DNA of 34,465 bases, taken from an uncultured bacterium (GTDB taxonomy: Bacteria; Bacillota; Clostridia; Oscillospirales; Oscillospiraceae). The DNA is taken from assembly GCA_949293165.1 (NCBI GenBank), contig CASFCW010000012.1, positions 1 to 34,465 on the forward strand, read 5' to 3'. Position 1 is the stretch's first letter; the number at the start of each line of letters is the position of its first letter. Below the pieces are notes generated by a model that was given only the letters and a program-made list of their open reading frames with translations, did not search any database and had not been told where the DNA came from. The translations under genes and the position numbers were made by a program. Of this stretch, positions 23,909-31,250 are shown one piece after another.

Positions 23909-24598
23909 TCATGTGTCCTGAGAGGCATCGGTGGATGCGGGTTTGCCGTTGGCCAGCTGGGCGCGGAGCTGTTCCAGCTCCTGGCGCATGGCTTCGTTTT
24001 CCGCCTGCTGCCGGATCATTTGGCTGGCCTGCCGATGTTGGACCTCATCCTTTTCCTGCCGGTACAGCTTTACCAACCGGACGAACTGGAACCCCTGAAT
24101 CCCGATAAGGATCAGAAAGGGGATCAGCACTACGGATACATAGCCAACCGGCGTGCGGAACCACTGGAAAAAGCGGCCCATACCCGGCAGGGAAAAGAGG
24201 TACTTTCCCTCTACCTGATCGAAGGGGACAGGATAGCTGTCATTCACATCGTTTGTCGTGCCGTAGGTGACGAAGGCCGGTTCGTTTTCATAGGTGGTGA
24301 CGGCGCGGATCTTGTGGGTAAAGCGCTGGCCGGCGCTGTCCGGATCAATGGAGCGGAAGGCGATGATATCCCCCGCCTCCAGCGTGCTGGGATCTACCTG
24401 ACGGCTGACCACCAGGTCACCGGAGGAGAAGGTGTCGCTCATGGAGTCGCTGAGCACGGCATGTACCCGGAACCCAAACAGGGAGGCGTCCTGACCGACC
24501 GTGCGGACCGTAATGATGGTAAAGAACAAAATACCTGCGGAAAAGATCATCAGCAGCACAGACAACACCTGGGCGAGCCTGGAAATGCGTTTTTTCAT
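23909..24598 (-). CDS. sipW: SipW-type (ER-type) signal peptidase I
   Basis: Membrane-bound signal peptidase that removes signal peptides from TasA/camelysin-type proteins. In 229 residues it has an N-terminal membrane helix (10-30) and the catalytic serine in VLSDSMSDTF (Ser52). A histidine rather than lysine is the general base, in QRFTHKI (His95), the mark of the ER/SipW type. A second membrane helix (about 151-173) is followed by a charged coiled-coil tail (about 180-220). ATG 24598 has AAAGGAAG upstream. It is between its presumed substrates in one minus-strand operon. An intercistronic stem-loop precedes it, which may lower its expression compared with the structural genes. Confidence 0.92.
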   Translation of the reverse strand: MKKRISRLAQVLSVLLMIFSAGILFFTIITVRTVGQDASLFGFRVHAVLSDSMSDTFSSGDLVVSRQVDPSTLEAGDIIAFRSIDPDSAGQRFTHKIRAVTTYENEPAFVTYGTTNDVNDSYPVPFDQVEGKYLFSLPGMGRFFQWFRTPVGYVSVVLIPFLILIGIQGFQFVRLVKLYRQEKDEVQHRQASQMIRQQAENEAMRQELEQLRAQLANGKPASTDASQDT

Positions 24599-24616
24599 GT
24601 TGGGCCCTCTCTTCCT

Positions 24617-24690
24617 TTCGTTCGGGGAGCAAAGGGCACGAAGGGGGGAGCGGTCATGCCCTTTGATCCCCGCCCCTCCGAAGAGGGGGG
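24617..24690 (-). repeat. Intercistronic stem-loop element, copy A
   Basis: Arms 24623-24638 and 24657-24672 (15 of 16 paired) are followed by a second small hairpin CCCCTC-CGAA-GAGGGG (24673-24688). It lies between the larger beta-helix gene and sipW. Copy B at 26959-27025 has the same two-hairpin plan and almost the same arm sequence. Confidence 0.75.
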
Positions 24691-24700
24691 GATGTAGTGG

Positions 24701-26929
24701 TTAGTTGGCCTGCTGGACAATGTAGTAGTAGTAGGTCGTGCCACTCTCGTCATCTACCCAGTGGGCAGGCACCTGAGTAGCTGAGTCGTAGCGCACATAG
24801 GACTTGTTGCTGGTCATACTACATACATCGCCCCGCACTAATTTATAGTTGTCTGCCAGCTTGTTGTTGATCTTGTTGCCAATGTTGTACCAAGTGCCGC
24901 CACTGACAGAAAGGGGTGCATAGTTGTAAAATGCATTGCCAATAGTGCTGGCATCGCAGAAAGTTCGGTTGTTACTATCCATGTAGGGGCAGTCAAAGAA
25001 GCCTCCGGTAACACTCTTGATGCCGTTGGAATTATAATTGCGGAAGGCGACGGAGGAACCCTGGAAATAACCGCCGGAGATTAGATCCACGGTAGCATTT
25101 GTGCAGTTGTACAGGCCCATGCTGGCAGTGATTGTGCTGGAATACGGACTATCAGGGTGGCCCAGATAACGTCCACCAGCGATTTCCACAATGTACCCCT
25201 CATTATAAATTGCACCCATAGAATTACTACCAGATGCCTTTACATTAACATTTAGAAGATCAATTCTTCCACTGTTGTAAATGCCATAGTATTGACCGCC
25301 TACAATAGATCCGTTGGTCAAGCTGGTAATAGTGCCATAGTTCAGTATGGCAGAGTTGCGATTGACAGTGAGGGTGTTTCCACCTAAATCAATGCTTACA
25401 GTAACTCCTTCAGGTACTTTTACATTGTCAGTTGAAACTGTGATATCTTGCTTCAGAACTACATCACCACCGACAGCTAGAGCAGCAAGCAGTTCCTCTG
25501 CGTTATTCACAGTGAGGAGAAGTTTTTTTCCGTTAATTGTAAACACATTGTTGAATCGGGCCATGGCTTCAAGGCCAGCTTCCGAAACTGCGTCGGTATT
25601 TGCGTAATACACGCTGGGGTTAAACAGCTGATACTGGCTGCCGCAGTTTTCAAAGGTCACGCCAGACATCTGTACGGTATTGCCGGTGGGGCCAGATACA
25701 AAATCGTTGCTGTTGCCATTATCCGCGATGGCCAGGGCGGTTCCCTGGTTGACAAACTTGGTGTCAACCAGCTGGAGCACGGAATTCTTCGTTCCGGTGC
25801 CCATAAGGACGCCAAAGGCGTTCTCGCCCAGACCCTCCACAATGCAGTTTTCCAGGCGGATGGTCAAGCCTTCGGAGGGGACGCCGGGAGCGCTGCTGTC
25901 GAATTTAACGCCGATACCACTGGTACGGATGGTCAAATTCTTTACGACCAGAGTTCTTCCGTTGTCCTCACCCTGATCGTTCAGGGCGTCCATCAGGGAG
26001 AACATGGACAGGGTGCTGGAGTCTGTCTTGGTGCCGCCAAAGACGATGCCGCCACTGCCCAGATCCAGGATGGAGTCCGCGGGGTCGTCGGTGGCGCCCT
26101 GCAGAGTGATGCTGACATTCTCTCCGCCAGTATTAGTGCTGGGAATGGGCAGGCCGCCGGTCAAATCAGTCACACCCTCGGGGATATTAACCGTACCGTT
26201 GGTGTCGATCTTATCAATCTCGTCGGTCACAGTGCTGCCGGGGTTGGTCTTGTCGGGATAGGCGGCGTCCTTGTCGTACTGGTCGCTGCCGAAGCCGTCT
26301 TTTTCGCTGGTGTACTGAGCAGCCAGGATGTTCACATAACCGGCAAAGCTCTTGCCCTGGTACTCGTTGCCGGCCTCCTCGTCCATGCCGTATACCAGGA
26401 TGAAGCTGACGGAGTCCTCAGCGGCCACGGGAATCTCCACGGTTTCAGGGTAGGTCTCGATGGTAGACATGGGCCGCTCAGTGAACTCGCCCTTTACCTC
26501 GCTGCCATCCACCAAAATGAAGTCATACCAGAGTACGTCCACCAGGTCATCGGTGGTGATGGTGAAGTCCACCTTTACCTTGGCGTCCAGGGAGCCGGCG
26601 TTCTCCACGGTGAGCAGCTTGGCGTTGGAAATGCCGGGCTCCCAGTTCTCCTCAGAGATAATGCCGGTCTTCATGGTTTCCACATCGGTTTTCTCTGCGG
26701 CAAAACCAAAGGGGTTTCCACTGTTGACGCCGTCGATGGTGTAAGTAGTATCGGCGCTGGGATTGACATCCTGGACATAAGCCTTGATGTCCAGCTTGCC
26801 GGCCTGGATGGTGTTGCCGGGGTTGGTGACGCTGTCGGTGAACCAGGCGAAGGTGGCGCTGAGCATGACCGCCACTGTCAACACCAGGCTCAACCCGCTG
26901 ACCAACAGGGAATTGCGGGTTCTTTTCAT
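24701..26929 (-). CDS. Large exported TasA-type protein with beta-helix C-terminal region
   Basis: A 742-residue secreted protein. Residues 1-30 are a signal peptide ending TFAWFTDS, followed by NTIQAGKLDI, the TasA/camelysin signature for SipW cleavage. A TasA-like beta-sandwich follows to about 230 with NEYQGKSFAGYV and QYTSEKDGFG. The rest (about 250-720) is rich in Asn, Gly, Ser and Val in short repeating strands and turns, typical of a right-handed parallel beta-helix. It contains many small-residue ladders such as NLTIRTSGIGV and NGSIVGGQYYGIYNSG. The tail is Tyr-rich. ATG 26929 has AAAAGGAGGAG upstream. It is likely a surface or matrix protein with sugar-binding or structural role. The beta-helix part is more AT-rich than the N-terminal part. 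Confidence 0.8.
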   Translation of the reverse strand: MKRTRNSLLVSGLSLVLTVAVMLSATFAWFTDSVTNPGNTIQAGKLDIKAYVQDVNPSADTTYTIDGVNSGNPFGFAAEKTDVETMKTGIISEENWEPGISNAKLLTVENAGSLDAKVKVDFTITTDDLVDVLWYDFILVDGSEVKGEFTERPMSTIETYPETVEIPVAAEDSVSFILVYGMDEEAGNEYQGKSFAGYVNILAAQYTSEKDGFGSDQYDKDAAYPDKTNPGSTVTDEIDKIDTNGTVNIPEGVTDLTGGLPIPSTNTGGENVSITLQGATDDPADSILDLGSGGIVFGGTKTDSSTLSMFSLMDALNDQGEDNGRTLVVKNLTIRTSGIGVKFDSSAPGVPSEGLTIRLENCIVEGLGENAFGVLMGTGTKNSVLQLVDTKFVNQGTALAIADNGNSNDFVSGPTGNTVQMSGVTFENCGSQYQLFNPSVYYANTDAVSEAGLEAMARFNNVFTINGKKLLLTVNNAEELLAALAVGGDVVLKQDITVSTDNVKVPEGVTVSIDLGGNTLTVNRNSAILNYGTITSLTNGSIVGGQYYGIYNSGRIDLLNVNVKASGSNSMGAIYNEGYIVEIAGGRYLGHPDSPYSSTITASMGLYNCTNATVDLISGGYFQGSSVAFRNYNSNGIKSVTGGFFDCPYMDSNNRTFCDASTIGNAFYNYAPLSVSGGTWYNIGNKINNKLADNYKLVRGDVCSMTSNKSYVRYDSATQVPAHWVDDESGTTYYYYIVQQAN

Positions 26930-26958
26930 GATGTATCTCCTCCTTTTATATCCCTTTT

Positions 26959-27025
26959 CGGGGAGCAAAGGGCACGAAGGCTGCCATCGGTCATGCCCTT
27001 TGCTCCCCGCCCCTAAGAATAGGGG
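26959..27025 (-). repeat. Intercistronic stem-loop element, copy B
   Basis: Perfect 16-bp arms (26959-26974 and 26994-27009) are followed by a smaller hairpin CCCCT/AGGGG (27010-27025). It lies between the two beta-helix genes and is a near-duplicate of copy A at 24617-24690. Neither has a T tract in the right place, so it looks like an mRNA-processing or stability element rather than a full terminator. Confidence 0.75.
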
Positions 27026-27036
27026 AGGGGGATGAG

Positions 27037-28737
27037 TCATCCGGCGGTGGTTTGGTTGTCACTGGTATTTTCAGTGGCAATTACTTCCCAGCCTGTGGTG
27101 CTCTCACCATATCGATTTGTTTTTTCGACATAAATATAGCCCTTGGAGGGATCGGATGTGTTATGGAAGGTGTTCCCAGTGATTTCCACGGTGGCGGTGG
27201 CAAAATCCGGTGTATTGTAATTCAATGTGCTGGTGGCAATGCTGAATGTCTTTGCGCCTGTAATGGTGTTGTTCTGAATCACAACCTTATCATTTGCAGT
27301 GGGAGCGGAGAACTTATAAACGGCAATGCCTTGCTCTACATCGGAAAGGTCATTGTTTTCAATCGTTATTAACCCGCCCTCGGTCACGCTCTCTACAACG
27401 ATGGAGGATTCTCCCATGTCAACAAGGGGATGCGCAACCTGATGCTTCGAGCGTACCTTTTCCACCGTATTTCCGCTGACAACGACATCTCCTGTTCCGC
27501 CGGAAACAGCAATCGCGCCATTGATCGTACCGCCGGTTTCTCCGCCAACATTGCTGATTACATTGTTGCGAATGTAGGAGGTGATTCCGGCTTCGTTATC
27601 ATATCCGTTGAGCTGAATGCCGTTATCATAAACACCGGAGACATAATTACCTTCAATGATGGCTCCGCTGGTATTGTTCACATCAATGCCGTCATTTCCG
27701 CAATTGATTACCGCACAGTTCCGGATAACAATACCAGTCATAGGATTGCCGTCATGTTTTTTTACAAAAATGCCTTTGGTGTCCTCGTCATTGCCATCTA
27801 CCAAAATACCGTCAAGCACCACATCTGACACCGTTTCTCCAGAGTTTTGCTCAATTTTAATGACACGATTTTCACCAGGTGCTGCGACGATTTTCGTTGC
27901 CTTCTCACCGCCGGGTTCAGTTGCGTCGTCAATCCATTCGATGGCAGGAATACCTGCATTGGCGCCTCGGATGGTAACACCGGAAGGAATTTCCAAGGGC
28001 TCAGTCAGTTGATATTCTGCCGCGGAAAGTTGGAGTACATCACCGGGTTCAGCGGCCTCCAATGCATCAATCAGTGCCTGGGTTGTACCTTCGACTGGAA
28101 CAGTTGGATATTCTGCCCCCTGGTCATAAAAACGGTTTCCAAAACCATCCTTTTCCTCGGCATACTGGGTGGCCAGGACCTCCACGTTGAAGGAGACGGA
28201 AGCACCCTGGTACTCATTACCGGCGTTGTCCTGCATTTTGACAACCAGGGTAAAGGTTTCATCCGCATTGGCGTCGGAGCCCTTGGGGGCCAGCGAGAGT
28301 TCCTCTCCAATGTTATCTTTGCCCATCAGTTCCTTCATGGTGCCCAGGGGCGTTTCTCCGTCCAGGTTGTCCACGGAGTTCCCCTCGATCCGATAGACGT
28401 CCAGCACCTCGGTGATGTCAGACGTAGGTTCAATGGTGTCGCTGGTCACGACGTTCGTGAAATGGAGCATGTACTTCAGCCACAGGCTGCCCTTGTTGCT
28501 GATAGTAACGGTAGCCTTCTGGGAACGGCCGGGCTCCCAGAGAAAATTTTCACCGCCGCTGAACAATGCTGCTGTGCTGCCGCCGTTGAGCTGGATGTCC
28601 AATGTGCCCGATGTAATGGTGTTGCCGGAGTTGGTGACGCTGTCGGTAAACCAGGCGAAGGTGGCGCTCATCAGAATTCCAACGCTGAGCACCAGGCTAA
28701 GCCCGCTGGCTACCAGGGAGTTGCGGGTGGTTTTCAT
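27037..28737 (-). CDS. Exported TasA-type protein with parallel beta-helix domain
   Basis: A 566-residue secreted protein. Its first 45 residues nearly match those of the next gene (TFAWFTDSVTN, then NTITSGTLDI). A TasA-like domain runs to about 200 with NEYQGASVSF and QYAEEKDGFG. After a helix-rich link (residues 215-235), residues about 240-560 form a parallel beta-helix. Repeats include VTIRGANAG, VIRNCAVINCGNDGIDV, AIIEGNYVSGVYDNGIQL and VVIQNNTITGA. Such right-handed helices occur in pectate lyases, carbohydrate epimerases and adhesins; no catalytic site is evident here. ATG 28737 has AAGGAGGT upstream. It belongs to the SipW operon. Confidence 0.82.
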   Translation of the reverse strand: MKTTRNSLVASGLSLVLSVGILMSATFAWFTDSVTNSGNTITSGTLDIQLNGGSTAALFSGGENFLWEPGRSQKATVTISNKGSLWLKYMLHFTNVVTSDTIEPTSDITEVLDVYRIEGNSVDNLDGETPLGTMKELMGKDNIGEELSLAPKGSDANADETFTLVVKMQDNAGNEYQGASVSFNVEVLATQYAEEKDGFGNRFYDQGAEYPTVPVEGTTQALIDALEAAEPGDVLQLSAAEYQLTEPLEIPSGVTIRGANAGIPAIEWIDDATEPGGEKATKIVAAPGENRVIKIEQNSGETVSDVVLDGILVDGNDEDTKGIFVKKHDGNPMTGIVIRNCAVINCGNDGIDVNNTSGAIIEGNYVSGVYDNGIQLNGYDNEAGITSYIRNNVISNVGGETGGTINGAIAVSGGTGDVVVSGNTVEKVRSKHQVAHPLVDMGESSIVVESVTEGGLITIENNDLSDVEQGIAVYKFSAPTANDKVVIQNNTITGAKTFSIATSTLNYNTPDFATATVEITGNTFHNTSDPSKGYIYVEKTNRYGESTTGWEVIATENTSDNQTTAG

Positions 28738-28770
28738 GTCTGCTGATACCTCCTTAAATAAATAACGTGT

Positions 28771-29328
28771 TTACTCAAATGCGATGTCGGGGTTGTTCCG
28801 CTCCTGAACGGCATCTACCTGGATGTCAAATTCAAGACGCCCGCTGTAAACCACATCATCGCGGTCTGGAAGACTGGCCACAAATGTCAGTGTGCGGGTT
28901 TGTCCCCCAGGCAGGGCGTCACTGTCTACGCAGGGGTTGTCCAAGGTCAGGTCTGCCGCCCTGCCCTCATAAAGCAGCTTCCCGCCGTTATAGATGGAAA
29001 ATTCCATGGCGTCCTCCAAGCCGCCCTCCAGGTTCGTAAGGTACAGGCGGTAGTAGATCCCCACGTCCCCCTCACTTTCGTTGGTGATGGTCATTTCACG
29101 GGTTAAGGGGGTGCCAGGTTCAATCCAAGTATCCTCGTCAAATACCAGCTGATCGTCATTCACACTGATTTCCAGCTTTGCCATTTCAAACACGTTGCTA
29201 TCTACCTTCGCCGTCAAAGCTAGATTGACCAGGGCATAGGTGGTTGCGGCCAGCATGATGATTAAAATAATGAGAAGAATGGCACGAAAAATGGCCAGAC
29301 GTTTTGTCTGCTTTGCCCTGTCATCCAT
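28771..29328 (-). CDS. Membrane-anchored TasA/camelysin-type protein
   Basis: A 185-residue protein with a basic N-terminus and a long hydrophobic segment (12-37). A short SNVFEMAKLEISV motif follows, in place of the usual FxAGTLDL. The remaining 135 residues are a single beta-sandwich of the TasA/camelysin type, with the conserved turn EPGTPLTREMTITNESEGDVGIYYRLYL. The lack of the AxFxD signature makes SipW cleavage uncertain; it may stay in the membrane as an anchor, like TapA. ATG 29328 has AGGAGTGAGAG upstream. It is the second gene of the operon. Confidence 0.75.
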   Translation of the reverse strand: MDDRAKQTKRLAIFRAILLIILIIMLAATTYALVNLALTAKVDSNVFEMAKLEISVNDDQLVFDEDTWIEPGTPLTREMTITNESEGDVGIYYRLYLTNLEGGLEDAMEFSIYNGGKLLYEGRAADLTLDNPCVDSDALPGGQTRTLTFVASLPDRDDVVYSGRLEFDIQVDAVQERNNPDIAFE

Positions 29329-29388
29329 GATCTCTCACTCCTTTTTCACAATGGTTTTCTACCTAGCCTGACATCCGCCGCCGTCAGG

Positions 29389-30276
29389 TCATTCCACAAA
29401 CCAGACCAGCTCCGCGTCCAGCCTGGCCTGCATGTACTCATTGCCTGCACTGGTGGGGATGGAGATATCCACCTGGTAATCCAGCACGCTGGACCCCCCT
29501 CTTGGGCGTTGTACGGTCACAGTGTGGGTCGATCCATCCAGATCGGAGAGCTTGCCCGTGTATAGTACGTCCCCTGTGGTGGCGTAGGTGACCGCCACAT
29601 TCATCACATCCGCCAAGGCCAGCGTCTGATCGGTTACATTCATCTGGAACGCGAGACGGACAGGCTCTTTGTGAGAGAGAACAAGACGGTAGCGCCGGCT
29701 CCAGGAATCTCCCGGCAGACTATTTACGCAGTGGAATTGATGGTTTACCTGATCGCCGCCTGCTGCGTCCAGCTCCAACCTGATTTCCGGGGCATCCTCA
29801 TCATCGTCATCATCAGACCCGCCCGGCTTGACGGGTATGTCCGGCTCATCCGGCTCCGTCGGTTGATCCGGCTCCTCAGGGGTATCCGGATCCGTCGGCT
29901 CATCTGGCACATCCGGATCTGATGGCTGCCCTGTGCCGCCGGGAGTTGATGTATCCCCGGGCCCGTCCGGCTTTCCGCCCCCACCGGGATGCCAGGGATC
30001 ATCAGTGGAGGGAGGCGTGTGTCCCGCGCCCTCTCCGGAACCAGGATCGGCGTCGTCCGGATCAATGGCAGAACCGCCCATTTGGATCAAATTGTGATCC
30101 AGGCTTTGACCGGTGGCTGCGGTTCCTGGCAATGGAATATCCATACCGGAGCGGAGGATGAGAAGCGCGCCCAGGCTAATCACAAAAACGAGGGTGAGCA
30201 GGAGAAGCAGGAGATCCAGCCTGGACTTTTTTTTCTTCTCCTCCTGTTGAATGGAAGCGGGGTCCTGCAATGCCAT
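29389..30276 (-). CDS. Membrane-anchored TasA-like protein with Pro/Asp-rich linker, first gene of the operon
   Basis: A 295-residue protein. A charged start (EEKKKKSRLD) and a membrane helix (20-42) lead into a long linker (about 70-160) of Pro, Asp, Glu, Gly and Thr with PDEPTDPDTPEEPDQPTEPD-like repeats and a DDDDDED cluster. The C-terminal 130 residues form a beta-sandwich with HCVNSLPGDSWSRRYRLVLSHKEPV and a final NEYMQARLDAELVWFVE, similar to the neighbouring TasA-type domains. The linker would lift the domain through the cell wall. ATG 30276 has AAGGATGG upstream. It follows a leader of about 290 nt from the promoter at 30577-30605. Confidence 0.75.
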   Translation of the reverse strand: MALQDPASIQQEEKKKKSRLDLLLLLLTLVFVISLGALLILRSGMDIPLPGTAATGQSLDHNLIQMGGSAIDPDDADPGSGEGAGHTPPSTDDPWHPGGGGKPDGPGDTSTPGGTGQPSDPDVPDEPTDPDTPEEPDQPTEPDEPDIPVKPGGSDDDDDEDAPEIRLELDAAGGDQVNHQFHCVNSLPGDSWSRRYRLVLSHKEPVRLAFQMNVTDQTLALADVMNVAVTYATTGDVLYTGKLSDLDGSTHTVTVQRPRGGSSVLDYQVDISIPTSAGNEYMQARLDAELVWFVE

Positions 30277-30570
30277 TTGTACTCACCATCCTTCTTAGAG
30301 CTGATTTTGGAAAAAGAATAGTTGTAATGTGGGATAAGTGCCCGGATAAATGTTGTCAAAATAATGACTTTCTTCATCATTCGGGTAGCCTACTGATACT
30401 TTTATTGTTGGTTTAAGTAGAAAAAAGAGGTGTGGCTCAGAATTGAAGGCTATTGCTGCGTCATCCTGACCCATTCGCAGAAACTGGCGTTTTGTTAATT
30501 TGGAAAAATGTGCAAATTCTTAAGTGAATTCATTGTGCTGGGCTGGTTCTCGTTTCCCCCTTCCACTACT
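30277..30570 (-). promoter_or_regulatory. Long 5' leader of the SipW/TasA-like operon
   Basis: About 290 nt separate the main minus-strand promoter from the first start codon. The region is AT-rich. It contains a 5-bp stem CTGCG/CGCAG (30480-30476 with 30460-30456) and a run of six T on the minus strand near 30426-30421. A consensus TTGACA (30359-30354) has only a poor -10 (TATCCC, 30336-30331) at 17 bp. I could not match a known riboswitch. Confidence 0.4.
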
Positions 30571-30576
30571 GCCTGA

Positions 30577-30605
30577 TTATACCATTGTATTGCTATAAAT
30601 ATCAA
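30577..30605 (-). promoter_or_regulatory. Sigma-A promoter of the SipW/TasA-like operon
   Basis: Read on the minus strand: TTGATA (30605-30600), a 17-bp spacer, TATAAT (30582-30577). This is the best promoter match in the region. The palindromic operator at 30584-30611 covers its -35 box and spacer, so a bound repressor would block it. Confidence 0.75.
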
Positions 30606-30611
30606 TACAAT
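30584..30611. promoter_or_regulatory. Palindromic operator between the Xre gene and the SipW operon
   Basis: The perfect inverted repeat ATTGTATTG - 10 bp - CAATACAAT (arms 30584-30592 and 30603-30611) overlaps the core of both divergent promoters. It is the expected size for an Xre-family dimer. Confidence 0.7.
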
Positions 30612-30619
30612 TCTATAAA
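30590..30619 (+). promoter_or_regulatory. Promoter of the Xre regulator gene
   Basis: TTGCTA (30590-30595), an 18-bp spacer, then TATAAA (30614-30619). It overlaps the palindrome, suggesting autoregulation. Confidence 0.5.
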
Positions 30620-30663
30620 TTATTTCAAAAATAGGTGATACCCTAAAAATAAAGAGGTGCACC

Positions 30664-30891
30664 ATGGAAACAAAGTATCGAGATCAGTTCATTAAGTTTG
30701 GGTTAAAGGTTCAGTATTTCCGTAAACTACGGGGGATGACACAGGAGGCGTTTGCAGACGAGATTGGAAAATCGTGGTCGTTTGTCGCGAAAATAGAGAG
30801 TCCGACGCAAGTGTTTGGGGTATCAATGGACACCCTTTTTGCCATTGCGGAGGCATTGCGTATCCCCGTCTCCAAACTATTTGAGGACTAA
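30664..30891 (+). CDS. Small Xre-family transcriptional regulator
   Basis: A 75-residue protein that is essentially one Cro/C1-type helix-turn-helix: FGLKVQYFRKLRGMTQEAFADEIGKS, followed by the recognition helix and the dimer part IAEALRIPVSKLFED. ATG 30664 has AGAGGTG upstream. It is divergent from the SipW/TasA-like operon and shares the palindrome at 30584-30611, so it probably represses that operon and itself. This resembles SinR over tapA-sipW-tasA in Bacillus subtilis, but it lacks the SinR C-terminal oligomerisation region and no SinI-like antagonist is visible. Confidence 0.88.
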   Translation: METKYRDQFIKFGLKVQYFRKLRGMTQEAFADEIGKSWSFVAKIESPTQVFGVSMDTLFAIAEALRIPVSKLFED

Positions 30892-31205
30892 ATTTCCCGA
30901 TGGTGTACGGTGGAGCACAATAGGAGAACTGGAGGGGGAGGCAGGATTGCGACATGCCAGCCTTGTCCCCAGAGACCCTCCGGCAAATAATTGTAAAAAA
31001 AAAAGAAGCCGAACCTGTTGAAGTTCGGCTTCTTCTAGGGTTCGGCTTTTTAGACGATTCAAATATTTGATTACTGGTGCTTATACAATGACGTTATCAG
31101 GAATGGGCGAGAGGAGGCCAGTACGCGTCCAGGTACATGCCGGTGAAGAAAATGGAAAAACAAAGAAGCCCGAACCCGGATAATCAGGTTCGGACTTCTT
31201 TGTTT
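30892..31205. other. Non-coding region with two related terminator-like hairpins
   Basis: After the Xre stop there is no convincing gene up to the tRNA fragment. The region holds the hairpin at 31003-31034 with a third partial copy (31039-31050) and the hairpin at 31157-31206. Between them (31051-31156) I see nothing identifiable. Confidence 0.6.
31003..31050 (+). terminator. Terminator of the Xre gene with alternative pairing
   Basis: Perfect 12-bp arms AAGAAGCCGAAC (31003-31014) and complement (31023-31034) have an 8-nt loop. A second GGTTCGGCTTTTT copy at 31038-31050 can pair with the same left arm instead and ends in T5. Confidence 0.7.
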
Positions 31206-31206
31206 T
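31157..31206. terminator. Terminator next to the tRNA-Ala fragment
   Basis: Arms 31157-31176 and 31187-31206 match at 19 of 20 positions and carry A/T-rich ends on both sides, so it can work both ways. On the minus strand it follows the tRNA 3' end directly, as expected for the original tRNA terminator. Confidence 0.8.
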
Positions 31207-31250
31207 GGTGGAGATAAGCGGGATCGAACCGCTGACCTCTTGAATGCCAT
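31206..31250 (-). other. 3' fragment of tRNA-Ala(GGC): attachment site of an integrative element
   Basis: Read on the minus strand, these 45 bp are the 3' part of a tRNA. They comprise the anticodon loop ATGGCAT (anticodon GGC), the 3' anticodon stem TCAAG, a short variable loop, the T arm AGCGG-TTCGATC-CCGCT, the acceptor strand TATCTCC, A73 and encoded CCA. The expected 5' anticodon stem (CTTGA) is missing: upstream of 31250 the sequence becomes unrelated. Such 3' tRNA remnants next to a tyrosine recombinase are the mark of site-specific integration into a tRNA gene, with crossover at the anticodon loop. It is not a working tRNA here. Confidence 0.85.

Noticed and set aside
30361-30480. c-di-GMP (GEMM-I) riboswitch in the SipW operon leader
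   Set aside because: A GACGCA piece and a GGCTACCC piece occur on the minus strand, but spacing and pairing do not fit the class.
30954-31070. 38-codon plus-strand frame after the Xre gene
   Set aside because: It runs through the terminator hairpin, which forces its KKKEAEPVEV-like coding, and its ribosome binding site is too far away (about 15 bases).
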